DNA from: Geodermatophilus siccatus
GTDB lineage: Bacteria; Actinomycetota; Actinomycetes; Mycobacteriales; Geodermatophilaceae
Reading direction: 5' to 3'
DNA: 54,123 bases
Assembly: GCF_900103785.1 (NCBI RefSeq)
Contig: NZ_FNHE01000019.1
Coordinates: 1 to 54,123 of the forward strand
Below the pieces are notes generated by a model, which saw only the letters and a program-made list of their open reading frames with translations, was not told the origin of the DNA and did not search any database. Shown piece after piece: positions 28,558 through 37,874 of this stretch. Numbering within the stretch: position 1 is the first letter of the stretch; every line of letters starts with the position of its first letter. The translations under genes and the position numbers were made by a program.

Positions 28558-29364
28558 GTGACAGCGACGAGCGCGCCGGAGGTCGGCGGTGGGCGGTTCA
28601 CCGTCCGGCTGACGAACTTCGAGGGCCCGTTCGACCTGCTGCTCCAGCTGATCGGCAAGCACAAGCTCGACATCACCGAGATCGCCCTGTCGCAGGTGAC
28701 CGACGAGTTCATCGCGCACCTGAACGCGCTCGGCGACGAGCTCGACCTCGACCAGGCCAGCGAGTTCCTCGTCGTCGCCGCCACCCTGCTCGACCTCAAG
28801 GCCGCCCGGCTGCTGCCGGCCGCCGAGGTGGAGGACGACGAGGACCTCGAGCTGCTCGAGGCCCGCGACCTGCTCTTCGCCCGGCTGCTGCAGTACCGCG
28901 CCTACAAGCAGGCCGCCGCCTTCCTGCGCGAGCGGGAGGCCGACGCCGTCCGCCGGTACCCCCGCGACGTCGCGCTCGAGCCCCGCTTCGCCGACCTGCT
29001 GCCCGAGGTCCTGCTCGGCGTCACCCCCGAGCAGTTCGCGGCGCTGGCCACCAGGGCGCTGACCCCGAAGGTGCCGCCGACGGTCGGCGTCTCGCACCTG
29101 CACGCACCTCCGGTGAGCGTCTCCGAGCAGCTCCTGCTGGTGCGCAACCAGCTCCTCGAGGCCGGGACGGCGAGCTTCCGGGCGCTGACCGCCGACTGCG
29201 AGCACACCCTCGAGGTGGTGGCCCGGTTCCTCGCCCTGCTGGAGCTCTACCGCCAGCAGCGGGTGGTGTTCGAGCAGCTCACCCCGCTCGGTGAGCTGCA
29301 CGTGCGCTGGGTCGGCGGCGCGGACGCCGGGCCCGACCTCCTCGTCGACGGGGAGTACGCGTGA
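28558..29364 (+). CDS. scpA: Segregation and condensation protein A
   Basis: This 268-residue kleisin subunit of the SMC-ScpAB condensin starts FTVRLTNFEGPFDLLLQLIG with KHKLDITEIALSQVTDEFI, the family signature. The middle is acidic (VEDDEDLELLEARDLLF), and the C-terminal winged helix ends with ELYRQQRVVFEQLTPLGEL. It works with scpB, which follows after repeat copy D. Start GTG with an apparently leaderless promoter. Confidence 0.94.
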   Translation: MTATSAPEVGGGRFTVRLTNFEGPFDLLLQLIGKHKLDITEIALSQVTDEFIAHLNALGDELDLDQASEFLVVAATLLDLKAARLLPAAEVEDDEDLELLEARDLLFARLLQYRAYKQAAAFLREREADAVRRYPRDVALEPRFADLLPEVLLGVTPEQFAALATRALTPKVPPTVGVSHLHAPPVSVSEQLLLVRNQLLEAGTASFRALTADCEHTLEVVARFLALLELYRQQRVVFEQLTPLGELHVRWVGGADAGPDLLVDGEYA

Positions 29365-29441
29365 CCGAGCCCGCGAGGTCACGCAGGAGCACAGCACCGC
29401 TCGGCACGTGGCCGACGAGCGTCAGCGAGGAGGGCACGTGA
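29361..29441 (+). repeat. 81-nt coupler repeat, copy D (scpA-scpB)
   Basis: Complete copy: the GTG overlaps the scpA stop (29361-29364) and the TGA (29439-29441) overlaps the scpB GTG (29438). The head palindrome has two mismatches (GAGCCCGCGAGGTC); GAGGAGG is at 29427-29433. The peptide begins VTEPARSRRS and ends SVSEEGT. This is the most diverged copy in the head but the closest to copies A and B in the tail. Confidence 0.85.
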
Positions 29442-30259
29442 CGGAGGACCGCCCGCCAATCTCGTGGGACGCGCTGGCCGCCGAGCTGGCCGCCACCCGT
29501 GAGGAGGCCGAGCAGCGCGACGGCGCCGACCCCGCCACGTGGGACGCCGTCGCCGCGGAGCTGGCCGCCCGGGTCGCCGAGCGGCCGGCACCCGTGGCCG
29601 AGCCCGCCCCGGTCGAGGAACCGGCGCCCCTGGCCCCGCCTGTCGCCGCCGTCCCGCCGCGCGAGCCGGAACACGGACCGGAGCCCGAGGACGCGCCGGA
29701 GCCCGACCTCGACCCGGCCGCGCTGCGCGGTGGGCTGGAGGCGCTGCTCTTCGTCGTCGACACCCCGGTCGACGAGGTCACGCTGGCCGGCGCGCTGCGC
29801 TGCCCCGTGCCGCGGGTGCGGACCCTGCTGGCCGAGCTCGCCGAGGACTACGACCGCCGCGGCGCCGGCATCACGCTGCGCCGGGTGGGCGAGGGCTGGC
29901 GGCTCTACACCCGCGAGGAGCACGCCGGCGTCGTCGAGCGCTACCTCGTCGACGGGCAGCGCAGCCGGCTCACCCAGGCGGCGCTGGAGACCCTCGCGGT
30001 CATCGCCTACCGCCAGCCGGTGACCCGCGCGCGGGTGTCGGCGATCCGCGGCGTCGGTGTGGACGGCGTCATGCGCACGCTCATCTCCCGCGGCCTGGTG
30101 TCCGAGGTCGGCACCGACCCCGACAGCGGCGGCGGGCTGTACGCGACCACCCCGCTGTTCCTCGAGCGGCTGGGCCTGGAGAGCCTCGACGAGCTGCCCG
30201 AGCTGGGGCCGCTGCTGCCCGACCCGTCGGCCGTGCTGGACGAGCACCCCGACGCCTGA
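29438..30259 (+). CDS. scpB: Segregation and condensation protein B
   Basis: This 273-residue dimeric winged-helix partner of ScpA has a ~90-residue N-terminal Glu/Pro/Ala-rich extension not found in the core family. The core follows: LRGGLEALLFVVDTPVDEVT, GAGITLRRVGEGWRLYTREE, LTQAALETLAVIAYRQPVTR (the ScpB signature) and IRGVGVDGVMRTLISRGLV. It is needed for chromosome condensation by family. The GTG start overlaps the repeat copy D stop. Confidence 0.93.
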   Translation: MTEDRPPISWDALAAELAATREEAEQRDGADPATWDAVAAELAARVAERPAPVAEPAPVEEPAPLAPPVAAVPPREPEHGPEPEDAPEPDLDPAALRGGLEALLFVVDTPVDEVTLAGALRCPVPRVRTLLAELAEDYDRRGAGITLRRVGEGWRLYTREEHAGVVERYLVDGQRSRLTQAALETLAVIAYRQPVTRARVSAIRGVGVDGVMRTLISRGLVSEVGTDPDSGGGLYATTPLFLERLGLESLDELPELGPLLPDPSAVLDEHPDA

Positions 30260-30503
30260 GGCAGTCCGGCGCCCATTGCGGGCGTTGCTCGTGGGTTGCC
30301 GGCGCTGCAGGACCGGCGATCCACGAGGAACTCCGGCGATCCGGGCACTCTCGCGCGGCCCCCCGCGTCCTCGCGCTGCTGCAACCGCGCGCGAGCAGCA
30401 GGAGCGGCGCGGGAGTCGGGCTCAGCGGCCCGGCGCGGCGACCCTGCGGGGCGACGTCCGCCCATCCGGGGACGACGGGACGCCGGGTGGGAGACTGGAG
30501 CGG

Positions 30504-31346
30504 ATGGACACCGCCCCGCACGACGACACCACCTCCGGCCCCGGCGAGGGCTGGTCGGAGGACATGGAACTCGCCCCCGTCCACCCCGGTGACCGCGGCC
30601 GCGCCCGCAGCGACGCCGCGGCGGAGGGGGAGCGGCTGCAGAAGGTCCTGGCCCGCGCCGGGGTCGGCTCGCGCCGGGTCGTGGAGAACATGGTCGACCA
30701 GGGCCGGATCAGCGTGAACGGCACGACGGTCACCGTGCAGGGCATGCGGGTCGACCCGGAGCGGGACAAGATCGCCGTCGACGGCGTCCGCATCGAGCTG
30801 CGCGACGACCGGGTCACGTACGCGCTGAACAAGCCCGCCGGCGTCATCACGGCGATGAGCGACGACCGCAACCGCCCGACCGTCGGCGACATGGTCGGCG
30901 ACCTCGCGCCCGGCCTGGTGCACGTCGGCCGGCTGGACCAGGACACCGAGGGCCTGCTGCTGGTCACCAACGACGGCGAGCTGGCCCACCGGCTGGCGCA
31001 CCCCTCGTACGAGGTCAAGAAGACCTACCTGGCGCAGGTGTCCGGCTCGATCCCGCGCGACCTGGCCCGCCGGCTGCGCAGCGGCGTGGAGCTCGAGGAC
31101 GGCCCGGTGAAGGTCGACTCCTTCCGCGTCGTCGACACCCACGCCGGGCAGTCGGTCGTCGAGGTGGTGCTGCACGAGGGGCGCAAGCACATCGTGCGGC
31201 GGCTGCTGGCGCACGTCGGGCTGCCGGTGTCCCGGCTGACCCGCACCGCCGTCGGACCGGTCAAGCTCGAGCGCATGCGCAGCGGGTCGATCCGCCGGCT
31301 CACCCGCGCCGAGGTCGGCGCCCTCGAGGAGGCCGTGGGTCTCTAG
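30504..31346 (+). CDS. RsuA/RluB-family pseudouridine synthase (Rv1711-type)
   Basis: This 280-residue protein has an S4 domain at ~43-90 (ERLQKVLARAGVGSRRVVEN) and a catalytic domain with the Asp nucleophile in VGRLDQDTEGLLLVTNDG (~140-158), NKPAGVIT and the C-terminal EGRKHIVRRLLAHVG. It modifies rRNA (16S or 23S uridine); the site cannot be assigned. The 244-nt gap before it (30260-30503) shows no gene; a GGAG lies just ahead of the ATG. Its stop shares a CTAG palindrome with the convergent ROK gene. Confidence 0.9.
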   Translation: MDTAPHDDTTSGPGEGWSEDMELAPVHPGDRGRARSDAAAEGERLQKVLARAGVGSRRVVENMVDQGRISVNGTTVTVQGMRVDPERDKIAVDGVRIELRDDRVTYALNKPAGVITAMSDDRNRPTVGDMVGDLAPGLVHVGRLDQDTEGLLLVTNDGELAHRLAHPSYEVKKTYLAQVSGSIPRDLARRLRSGVELEDGPVKVDSFRVVDTHAGQSVVEVVLHEGRKHIVRRLLAHVGLPVSRLTRTAVGPVKLERMRSGSIRRLTRAEVGALEEAVGL

Positions 31347-32527
31347 GGGACCCAGCGCACCGGGTCGTCGAGCACGCCGTCCAGCGCCCGCAGCGCCGCA
31401 CCGGTCGCGCCCGCGGCCGGCGTACCGGGAACGGCCTCGACCACCGGACGGCGCCACCGCGCCGAGAGCACCCGCCGGCCCAGCAGCTCCTCCAGCCGCG
31501 GGCGCAGCGGCTCGGCCAGCGCGGCCAGGTGCCCCCCGAGGACGACGGCCGGCAGGTCGAGCACGTTGAGCACGCCGGCCAGCGCCACGCCGAGCGCGCC
31601 GGCCGCGGCGTCGAGTGCGCGCTGCACGTCGGCGTCCCCGGCGCGGGCGACGACCTCCGCCGGCGGCGTGCCCCGCGGCAGCCCGGCGGCGGCGAGCAGC
31701 GCGTGCCGCCCGGCGTACTGCTCCAGGCAGCCGGTCGAGCCGCAACGGCACGTCGGCCCGTCGGGGTCCACGCAGACGTGCCCCACCTCGCCGGCCCAGC
31801 CGGCGCTGCCGGTCAGCACCCGCCCGCCGAGGACGGCGGCGCCGCCGATGCCGATCTGCCCGGAGACGTAGAGGAAGTCGCGCAGCGGGCCAGGCCGCCC
31901 GGGGGCGGCCTCGGCCACGGTGCGCGCGGCCAGGTCGGCCTCGTTGCCCAGCACCGGACGCAGCCCGCCGGGCAGGTGCGCGGCCAGCAGGTCGACGGCG
32001 GGGACGTCGGACCAGCCGAGGTTCGGCGCGCGCAGCAGCACCTCGCCGTCCACCAGTCCGGGCAGCGCCAGCCCGGCCCCCGCCAGCCGCAGCTCCCCGG
32101 CGGGACCGTCCAGCAGCGCCGTGGTCAGCCCGCCCAGCCGGGCCAGCGTGCGCGCCGGGTCGCTGCCCACCAGGTCGGCGTCCTCCACGTGCTCGGCGAC
32201 GGCCCGGCCGCGCAGGTCGAGCACCCGCGCGGCCAGCAGCCCGGCGTCGACCTGCAGACCCAGCGCGCCGATCCGGGCGCCCGGCAGCAGCGGGGTCGCG
32301 GGGCGGCCGCGCCGTGGGGGCGCCAGCCGCTCGCCCTCGTCGAGCAGCCCGCCGGCGACGAGCTCGTCGACCAGGCGGGCGGCGGTCGCCCGCGTCGTCC
32401 CGGTGCGGGCGGCGACGTCAGCACGGGACAGCGGCCCATCCGCGGCACACACGGTGCGCAGCACGAGGGCGAGGTTGGAGCTGCGCAGCGTCGACTGCCG
32501 CGCCCCGGTCTGCTCCGTCGTCCGCAC
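31343..32527 (-). CDS. xylR: ROK-family transcriptional repressor (XylR-like)
   Basis: This 394-residue protein has an N-terminal winged HTH (LSRADVAARTGTTRATAARLVD, ~33-54), then the ROK sugar-kinase-like domain with the zinc motif CRCGSTGCLEQYAG preceded by GEVGHVCVD. It is divergent from xylA, and a 17-bp palindrome lies in the intergenic region, so it is very likely the xylose-responsive repressor of xylAB. The GTG at 32527 has TAACCT 6 nt upstream (leaderless). The stop overlaps the rsuA-type gene's stop on the other strand. Confidence 0.9.
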   Translation of the reverse strand: MRTTEQTGARQSTLRSSNLALVLRTVCAADGPLSRADVAARTGTTRATAARLVDELVAGGLLDEGERLAPPRRGRPATPLLPGARIGALGLQVDAGLLAARVLDLRGRAVAEHVEDADLVGSDPARTLARLGGLTTALLDGPAGELRLAGAGLALPGLVDGEVLLRAPNLGWSDVPAVDLLAAHLPGGLRPVLGNEADLAARTVAEAAPGRPGPLRDFLYVSGQIGIGGAAVLGGRVLTGSAGWAGEVGHVCVDPDGPTCRCGSTGCLEQYAGRHALLAAAGLPRGTPPAEVVARAGDADVQRALDAAAGALGVALAGVLNVLDLPAVVLGGHLAALAEPLRPRLEELLGRRVLSARWRRPVVEAVPGTPAAGATGAALRALDGVLDDPVRWVP

Positions 32528-32530
32528 CCC

Positions 32531-32560
32531 TTGAGGTTAGCCGCCCGACTGCTTTATGTT
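32531..32560 (+). promoter_or_regulatory. xylA promoter
   Basis: TTGAGG (32531-32536), an 18-nt spacer and TATGTT (32555-32560) form a vegetative-type promoter 35 nt before the xylA start. The -10 overlaps the operator palindrome, so repressor binding would block RNA polymerase. Confidence 0.65.
32534..32539 (-). promoter_or_regulatory. -10 box for the ROK gene (leaderless start)
   Basis: TAACCT on the minus strand is 6 nt before the GTG at 32527. It overlaps the xylA -35 hexamer, so the divergent promoters interfere with each other. Confidence 0.5.
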
Positions 32561-32573
32561 CTACGGCAGAACA
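32557..32573. promoter_or_regulatory. Operator palindrome for ROK/XylR
   Basis: The perfect inverted repeat TGTTCT-ACGGC-AGAACA overlaps the xylA -10 and start region. Its location between a divergent ROK repressor and xylA makes it the likely binding site. Confidence 0.7.
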
Positions 32574-32594
32574 AATCCGATCGAGGGAGATGGC

Positions 32595-33785
32595 ATGAGC
32601 TCGCTGCAGCCCACCAAGGACGACCGGTTCACCTTCGGCCTCTGGACGGTCGGCTGGCCGGCCCGCGACCCGTTCGGCGACGCCACCCGCCCCGCCGTGG
32701 ACGTGGTGGAGAGCGTGCACCGGCTGGCCGAGCTCGGCGCCTACGGCGTCACCTTCCACGACGACGACGTGATCCCCTTCGGCAGCGACACCGCCGCGCG
32801 GGACAGGCACATCAAGCGCTTCCGCGCCGCTGTGGACGAGACCGGCCTGGTCGTGCCGATGGTGACGACCAACCTGTTCACCCACCCGGTGTTCAAGGAG
32901 GGTGGGCTCACCGCCAACGACCGCGAGGTCCGCCGCTTCGCGATGCGCAAGGTCATGCGCAACATGGACCTGGCCGCGGAGCTGGGCGCGCAGACCTACG
33001 TGCTGTGGGGCGGCCGCGAGGGCACCGAGGTCGACATCGCCAAGGACCTGATCGCCGCGCTGGACCGCTACGCCGAGGCCATCGACACCCTCGCGGCCTA
33101 CTCCGAGGCCCGCGGCTACGGCCTGCGCTTCGCCCTGGAGCCCAAGCCCAACGAGCCGCGCGGCGACATCTTCCTGCCCACCATCGGGCACGCCATCGCC
33201 TTCATCGACAAGCTCGAGCACGCCCACCTGGTCGGGATCAACCCCGAGGTCGGCCACGAGCAGATGTCGAACCTGAACTACACCCACGGCATCGCCGAGG
33301 CGATCTGGCTGGGCAAGCTCTTCCACATCGACCTCAACGGCCAGCACGGGCCCAAGTTCGACCAGGACCTGGTGTTCGGCCACGGCGACCTGCTGCAGGC
33401 GTTCAGCACCGTGGACCTGCTGGAGAACGGCGGCCCGCAGGGCGGCCGCGCCTACGACGGTCCCCGGCACTTCGACTACAAGCCGATGCGCACGGAGGAC
33501 ATGGACGGCGTCTGGCGGTCGGCTGCGGCCAACATGCGGACCTACCTGCTGCTCAAGGAGCGGGCCGCGGCCTTCCGCGCCGACCCGGAGGTGCAGGAGG
33601 CGCTGGCTGCCGCGCGGGTGCCCGAGCTGCGCCGACCGACGCTGGCCGAGGGTGAGACGTTCGAGGACCTGCTGGCCGACCGCTCGGCGTTCGAGGACTT
33701 CGACGCCGAGACCGTCGCGCAGCGCGGTGCCGGCGTGGTCCGCCTCGACCAGCTGATGCTCGAGCACGTGCTCGGCGCCCGCTGA
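32595..33785 (+). CDS. xylA: Xylose isomerase
   Basis: This 396-residue enzyme converts D-xylose to D-xylulose (class I, Streptomyces-like length). Catalytic and metal residues are visible: the His/Asp pair in [19 protein letters not shown], the Lys and Glu in [11 protein letters not shown], and [19 protein letters not shown]. The ATG at 32595 follows GAGGGAG; an earlier in-frame ATG at 32556 lies within the -10/operator and is rejected. xylB follows after 19 nt. Confidence 0.96.
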   Translation: MSSLQPTKDDRFTFGLWTVGWPARDPFGDATRPAVDVVESVHRLAELGAYGVTFHDDDVIPFGSDTAARDRHIKRFRAAVDETGLVVPMVTTNLFTHPVFKEGGLTANDREVRRFAMRKVMRNMDLAAELGAQTYVLWGGREGTEVDIAKDLIAALDRYAEAIDTLAAYSEARGYGLRFALEPKPNEPRGDIFLPTIGHAIAFIDKLEHAHLVGINPEVGHEQMSNLNYTHGIAEAIWLGKLFHIDLNGQHGPKFDQDLVFGHGDLLQAFSTVDLLENGGPQGGRAYDGPRHFDYKPMRTEDMDGVWRSAAANMRTYLLLKERAAAFRADPEVQEALAAARVPELRRPTLAEGETFEDLLADRSAFEDFDAETVAQRGAGVVRLDQLMLEHVLGAR

Positions 33786-33804
33786 GTCCGGTAGGCACTC
33801 CGTC

Positions 33805-35226
33805 ATGACGCTGGTGGCCGGGGTCGACTCGTCGACCCAGTCGTGCAAGGTCGTGGTCCGGGACGCCGAGACGGGCGCCCTCGTGCGGGAGGGCCGGGCG
33901 CCGCACCCCGACGGCACGGAGGTCGACCCGGCCGCCTGGCGGACCGCGCTGCAGGCGGCGATCGAGGGGGCCGGCGGCCTCGGCGACGTCGCCGCCGTCG
34001 CGGTCGGCGGGCAGCAGCACGGGATGGTCTGCCTCGACGAGGACGGCGCGGTGGTCCGCCCGGCGCTGCTGTGGAACGACACCCGCTCGGCCGGTGCCGC
34101 GCGGGAGCTCACCGCGGAGCTGGGCGGCGGGCAGGCGTGGGCCGACGCCGTCGGCCTGGTGCCGGTCGCGTCGTTCACGGTCACCAAGCTGCGCTGGCTG
34201 GCGCAGCACGAGCCGGGGAACGCCGCGCGCACGGCGGCGGTGTGCCTGCCGCACGACTGGCTGACCTGGGAGCTGGCGGGGGCGCCCGGCGTGGACGCCC
34301 TCGTCACCGACCGCGGGGACGCCAGCGGCACCGGCTACTGGTCGCCCCTCACCGGCGAGTACCGCCTCGACCTGCTCGAGCGGGCCTTCGGCCGCACCCC
34401 CGTCGTCCCGCGCGTGCTCGGCCCGGCCGAGCCGGCCGGCACGGTCGCCGCCGGTGACCTGGTCGCCGACGGGGGAGCGGTGCTCGGGCCGGGCACGGGG
34501 GACAACGCCGCCGCGGCCCTCGGCCTGGCCGCCGAGCCCGGCGACGTGGTCGTCTCCGTCGGCACCTCGGGGGTGGTCTCCATCGTCTCGACCACGCCGA
34601 TGACCGACCCGACCGGCACCGTCGCCGGGTTCGCCGACGCCACCGGGTACTTCCTCCCGCTGGTCACCACCCTGAACGCCGCCCGGGTGCTGGACGCGAC
34701 GGCCCGGCTGCTCGGGGTCGACCACGCGGAGCTGTCCCGGCTGGCGCTGTCCGCGCCGCCCGGGGCCGGCGGCCTGGTGCTCGTGCCCTACCTGGAGGGT
34801 GAGCGGACACCGAACAAGCCCCACGCCACGGGGGCGCTGCACGGCCTCACCCTGGCCACCGCCGAGCCGGCGCACCTGGCCCGGGCCGCCGTCGAGGGCC
34901 TGCTGTGCGGGCTCGCCGACGGGCTCGCGGCCGTGGCCGCCGGGGGGACGCCGGTGCGGCGGGTGTTCCTCGTCGGCGGCGGCGCCCGCTCCGAGGCGGT
35001 CCGCCGGATCGCCCCCGCCGTCCTCGGGGTGCCGGTGCTGGTCCCGCCGCCGGGGGAGTACGTGGCCGACGGCGCGGCCCGGCAGGCCGCCTGGGTGCTC
35101 GCCGGCAGCGACACTCCGCCGGTCTGGCCGAGCGCCGCCACCGAGGTCCACGAGGCCGACCCCGTGCCCGCCGTCCGCGAGCGCTACGCCGAGGTCCGCG
35201 ACCTCACCGCCGAGCGGCTCGGCTGA
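33805..35226 (+). CDS. xylB: Xylulokinase
   Basis: This 473-residue FGGY-family kinase makes D-xylulose 5-phosphate. The N-terminus is [20 protein letters not shown]; the substrate loop is [10 protein letters not shown] with [11 protein letters not shown]; the ATP-binding part has [24 protein letters not shown] and [14 protein letters not shown]. It lies 19 nt after xylA in the same operon. No pentose transporter gene is in the window. Confidence 0.95.
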   Translation: MTLVAGVDSSTQSCKVVVRDAETGALVREGRAPHPDGTEVDPAAWRTALQAAIEGAGGLGDVAAVAVGGQQHGMVCLDEDGAVVRPALLWNDTRSAGAARELTAELGGGQAWADAVGLVPVASFTVTKLRWLAQHEPGNAARTAAVCLPHDWLTWELAGAPGVDALVTDRGDASGTGYWSPLTGEYRLDLLERAFGRTPVVPRVLGPAEPAGTVAAGDLVADGGAVLGPGTGDNAAAALGLAAEPGDVVVSVGTSGVVSIVSTTPMTDPTGTVAGFADATGYFLPLVTTLNAARVLDATARLLGVDHAELSRLALSAPPGAGGLVLVPYLEGERTPNKPHATGALHGLTLATAEPAHLARAAVEGLLCGLADGLAAVAAGGTPVRRVFLVGGGARSEAVRRIAPAVLGVPVLVPPPGEYVADGAARQAAWVLAGSDTPPVWPSAATEVHEADPVPAVRERYAEVRDLTAERLG

Positions 35227-35280
35227 CGCCGACGTCCTCGACCGACCCGGGACGGCGGAGGACGGTCCGGAGGGGGTACC

Positions 35281-35286
35281 TAGACT
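35281..35286 (+). promoter_or_regulatory. Candidate -10 box upstream of the chorismate mutase gene
   Basis: TAGACT lies 52 nt before the GTG at 35339 in a 112-nt gap after xylB. No clear -35 is seen. Confidence 0.35.
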
Positions 35287-35338
35287 CGACCGAGGGGCAC
35301 GGCGACCCGTCGCCCCGCACCGATCGAGGAGAGTGGTA

Positions 35339-35701
35339 GTGGCCGTCCGAGCCATCCGGGGCGCGACGCAGGTGGACGCCGACGAGCGGGAGCTGGTCCT
35401 CGACGCGACCCGCGAGCTGGTCACCGCGGTCATGGAGCGCAACCAGCTGCAGCACGACGACGTCATCAGCATCCTGTTCACCGCCACCCCCGACCTCGTC
35501 TCGGAGTTCCCGGCGCTGGCCGCCCGCGAGCTCGGCTTCGGTGACGTGCCGCTGATGTGCGCCACCGAGATCGGCGTGCCGCACGCGCTGCCGCGGGTGC
35601 TGCGGCTGATGGCCCACGTGGAGACCGACCGGCCGCGCGCCGAGGTGCAGCACGTGTACCTGCGCGGGGCCGTGGCGCTGCGGCGGGACATCGCCCAGTG
35701 A
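35339..35701 (+). CDS. aroH: Chorismate mutase, AroH class
   Basis: This 120-residue trimeric-type (Bacillus AroH fold) enzyme converts chorismate to prephenate. Features are [16 protein letters not shown] with the N-terminal active-site Arg, [36 protein letters not shown] and the C-terminal [13 protein letters not shown]. The GTG follows GAGGAGAG. Its stop overlaps the cmk GTG (GTGA), so it leads the aroH-cmk-der operon. Confidence 0.92.
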   Translation: MAVRAIRGATQVDADERELVLDATRELVTAVMERNQLQHDDVISILFTATPDLVSEFPALAARELGFGDVPLMCATEIGVPHALPRVLRLMAHVETDRPRAEVQHVYLRGAVALRRDIAQ

Positions 35702-36387
35702 GCGCGGACTTCACCGGCCAGGTCGCGCTGGACGGGCCGTCGGGGACGGGCAAGTCGAGCGTCGCGCGCGCGGTCGCCGCGCGGCTGGGCGCGGCCTACC
35801 TGGACACCGGCGCGATGTACCGCGCCGCCACCGTCGCCGTCCTCGACGCCGGCGTGGACCCGGAGGACGCCGAGGCCGTGGCCGCCGCCGTCGCCGCGGC
35901 CGCGGTCGAGGTCGGGACGGCGGCCGACACCGAGCTGGTGCAGGTCGACGGCGTGGACGTCGCCGTGCGCATCCGCGGCCCGGAGGTCACCCGCGCGGTG
36001 TCGGCGGTCTCGGCGGTGCCCGCGGTGCGCCGCCGGCTGGTCGACCAGCAGCGTGCGCTGGTGGCGGCGGCCGACGCGGTCGTCGTCGAGGGCCGCGACA
36101 TCGGCACCGTCGTCCTGCCCGACGCGACCCTGAAGGTCTACCTGACCGCCGCGCCCGAGGCCCGCGCCCAGCGACGGGCCGCCCAGCTCGGCCTCACCAC
36201 GCCCGACGAGATCGCCGAGCTCGCCGCCGACCTGCGCCGCCGCGACGAGTACGACAGCAGCCGCGCCGACAGCCCGCTGCGCCCGGCCGAGGACGCCGTC
36301 GTCGTCGACAGCACGCACCTGGACCGCGAGGGCGTCGTCGACCGGGTGGTGGAGCTCGCGCTCTCGACGGTGGGGGTCGCGCGATGA
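35698..36387 (+). CDS. cmk: Cytidylate kinase
   Basis: This 229-residue enzyme phosphorylates CMP/dCMP. The P-loop is [18 protein letters not shown] (~10-27); [31 protein letters not shown] and [20 protein letters not shown] follow the family order. There is a 4-nt GTGA overlap with the aroH stop and a 4-nt overlap with der. Same cmk-der pair as Rv1712-Rv1713. Confidence 0.95.
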   Translation: MSADFTGQVALDGPSGTGKSSVARAVAARLGAAYLDTGAMYRAATVAVLDAGVDPEDAEAVAAAVAAAAVEVGTAADTELVQVDGVDVAVRIRGPEVTRAVSAVSAVPAVRRRLVDQQRALVAAADAVVVEGRDIGTVVLPDATLKVYLTAAPEARAQRRAAQLGLTTPDEIAELAADLRRRDEYDSSRADSPLRPAEDAVVVDSTHLDREGVVDRVVELALSTVGVAR

Positions 36388-37721
36388 CCGAGCAGACCGG
36401 TCCGCTGCCGGTCGTCGCGATCGTCGGCCGGCCGAACGTCGGCAAGTCCACGCTGGTCAACCGGTTCCTGGGCCGCCGCGCCGCCGTCGTGCAGGACACC
36501 CCGGGCGTCACCCGCGACCGCATCGCCTACGAGGCGCTGTGGAACGGCAAGCGCTTCACCGTCGTCGACACCGGCGGCTGGGACCCCAAGGCCAGCGGGC
36601 TGGGCGCGTCGATCACCCGCCAGGCCGAGTACGCGATGAAGACCGCCGACGTCATCGTCTTCGTCGTCGACAGCCAGGTGGGCGCCACCGACACCGACCT
36701 GGCCGCCGCGCGGATCCTGCGCCGCAGCGACCGGCCGGTGGTCCTGGTGGCCAACAAGGTCGACGACGAGCGCAGCGAGGCAGGCGCCGCGGAGCTGTGG
36801 TCGCTCGGCCTGGGCGAGCCCCAGCCGGTCAGCGCCCTGCACGGCCGGGCCAGCGGCGACCTGCTCGACCTCGTGCTCGACGCGCTGCCCGAGGCCCCGC
36901 GGGAGCAGGAGGAGGAGGAGGGCCCGCGCCGGGTGGCGCTGGTCGGCCGCCCCAACGTCGGCAAGTCCAGCCTGCTCAACCGGCTGGCGCGCGACGAGCG
37001 CTCGGTCGTGGACTCGGTCGCCGGCACCACCGTCGACCCGGTCGACTCGATCGTCACCCTCGGCGGCGAGGAGTGGCGGTTCGTCGACACCGCGGGCCTG
37101 CGCCGCAAGGTCAACACCGCCAGCGGCATGGAGTACTACGCCAGCCTGCGCACCGAGGCCGCCATCCAGGCCGCCGAGGTCGCCGTCGTCCTGCTGGCCG
37201 CCGACGAGGTGGTCAGCGAGCAGGACCAGCGGGTCATCACCCAGGTGATCGAGGCCGGCCGCGCGCTGGTCATCGCCTTCAACAAGTGGGACGTCCTCGA
37301 CGAGGACCGCCGCCTGCAGCTGGAGCGGGAGGTCGAGCGCGACCTGGCCCGGGTGAGGTGGGCGTCGCGGGTGAACGTCTCGGCGAAGACCGGCCGCGGC
37401 GTGGACAAGCTCGCCCAGCACCTGCGCCAGGCGCTGGACTCCTGGGAGACCCGGGTGCCGACGGCGGAGCTGAACACCTACGTCCGCGCGCTGGTGCAGG
37501 AGACCCCGCCACCGGCCCGTGGTGGCCGCGCCCCGAAGATCAAGTACGTCACGCAGGCCGACGTCCGCCCGCCGCGGTTCGTCGTCTTCTCCACCGGGTT
37601 CCTCGAGGCCGGCTACCGGCGGTTCCTGGAGCGCAAGCTGCGCGAGCGCTTCGGCTTCCACGGGACGCCCATCGAGATCTCGGTCCGGGTCCGCGAGGGC
37701 CGCGAGCGGCCGCGCGGCTGA
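36384..37721 (+). CDS. der: GTPase Der (EngA), ribosome assembly
   Basis: This 445-residue protein has two tandem G domains: [16 protein letters not shown] (~15-30), DTGGW, NKVDDE, and [15 protein letters not shown] (~190-204), [14 protein letters not shown]-terminal KH-like domain ends in [15 protein letters not shown]. It acts in late 50S subunit assembly by family. The ATG overlaps the cmk stop. A strong hairpin follows the stop. Confidence 0.96.
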   Translation: MTEQTGPLPVVAIVGRPNVGKSTLVNRFLGRRAAVVQDTPGVTRDRIAYEALWNGKRFTVVDTGGWDPKASGLGASITRQAEYAMKTADVIVFVVDSQVGATDTDLAAARILRRSDRPVVLVANKVDDERSEAGAAELWSLGLGEPQPVSALHGRASGDLLDLVLDALPEAPREQEEEEGPRRVALVGRPNVGKSSLLNRLARDERSVVDSVAGTTVDPVDSIVTLGGEEWRFVDTAGLRRKVNTASGMEYYASLRTEAAIQAAEVAVVLLAADEVVSEQDQRVITQVIEAGRALVIAFNKWDVLDEDRRLQLEREVERDLARVRWASRVNVSAKTGRGVDKLAQHLRQALDSWETRVPTAELNTYVRALVQETPPPARGGRAPKIKYVTQADVRPPRFVVFSTGFLEAGYRRFLERKLRERFGFHGTPIEISVRVREGRERPRG

Positions 37722-37726
37722 CCAGC

Positions 37727-37749
37727 GGCCGGGCGGGCTCCGCCCGGCC
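37727..37749 (+). terminator. Hairpin after der
   Basis: A perfect 10-bp stem with a 3-nt loop (GGCCGGGCGG-GCT-CCGCCCGGCC) begins 5 nt after the der stop. No T tract; it probably ends the aroH-cmk-der transcript before cydA. Confidence 0.7.
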
Positions 37750-37874
37750 GGAGCCGGGCGCCCGCTGGGGGTGCCACGCGGCCGGTCGCGTGCGAGTCTG
37801 TGGCCCCGGTCGCCGGTGCCGAGGCGTCAGCCCCGCGCCTCCCCCCTTCCCGGTCCCGGACCGAGGTGGTGCGC

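Noticed and set aside
32556..32594. Earlier ATG start for xylA at 32556
   Set aside because: It would place the first codons in the -10 box and operator; GAGGGAG precedes the ATG at 32595 instead.
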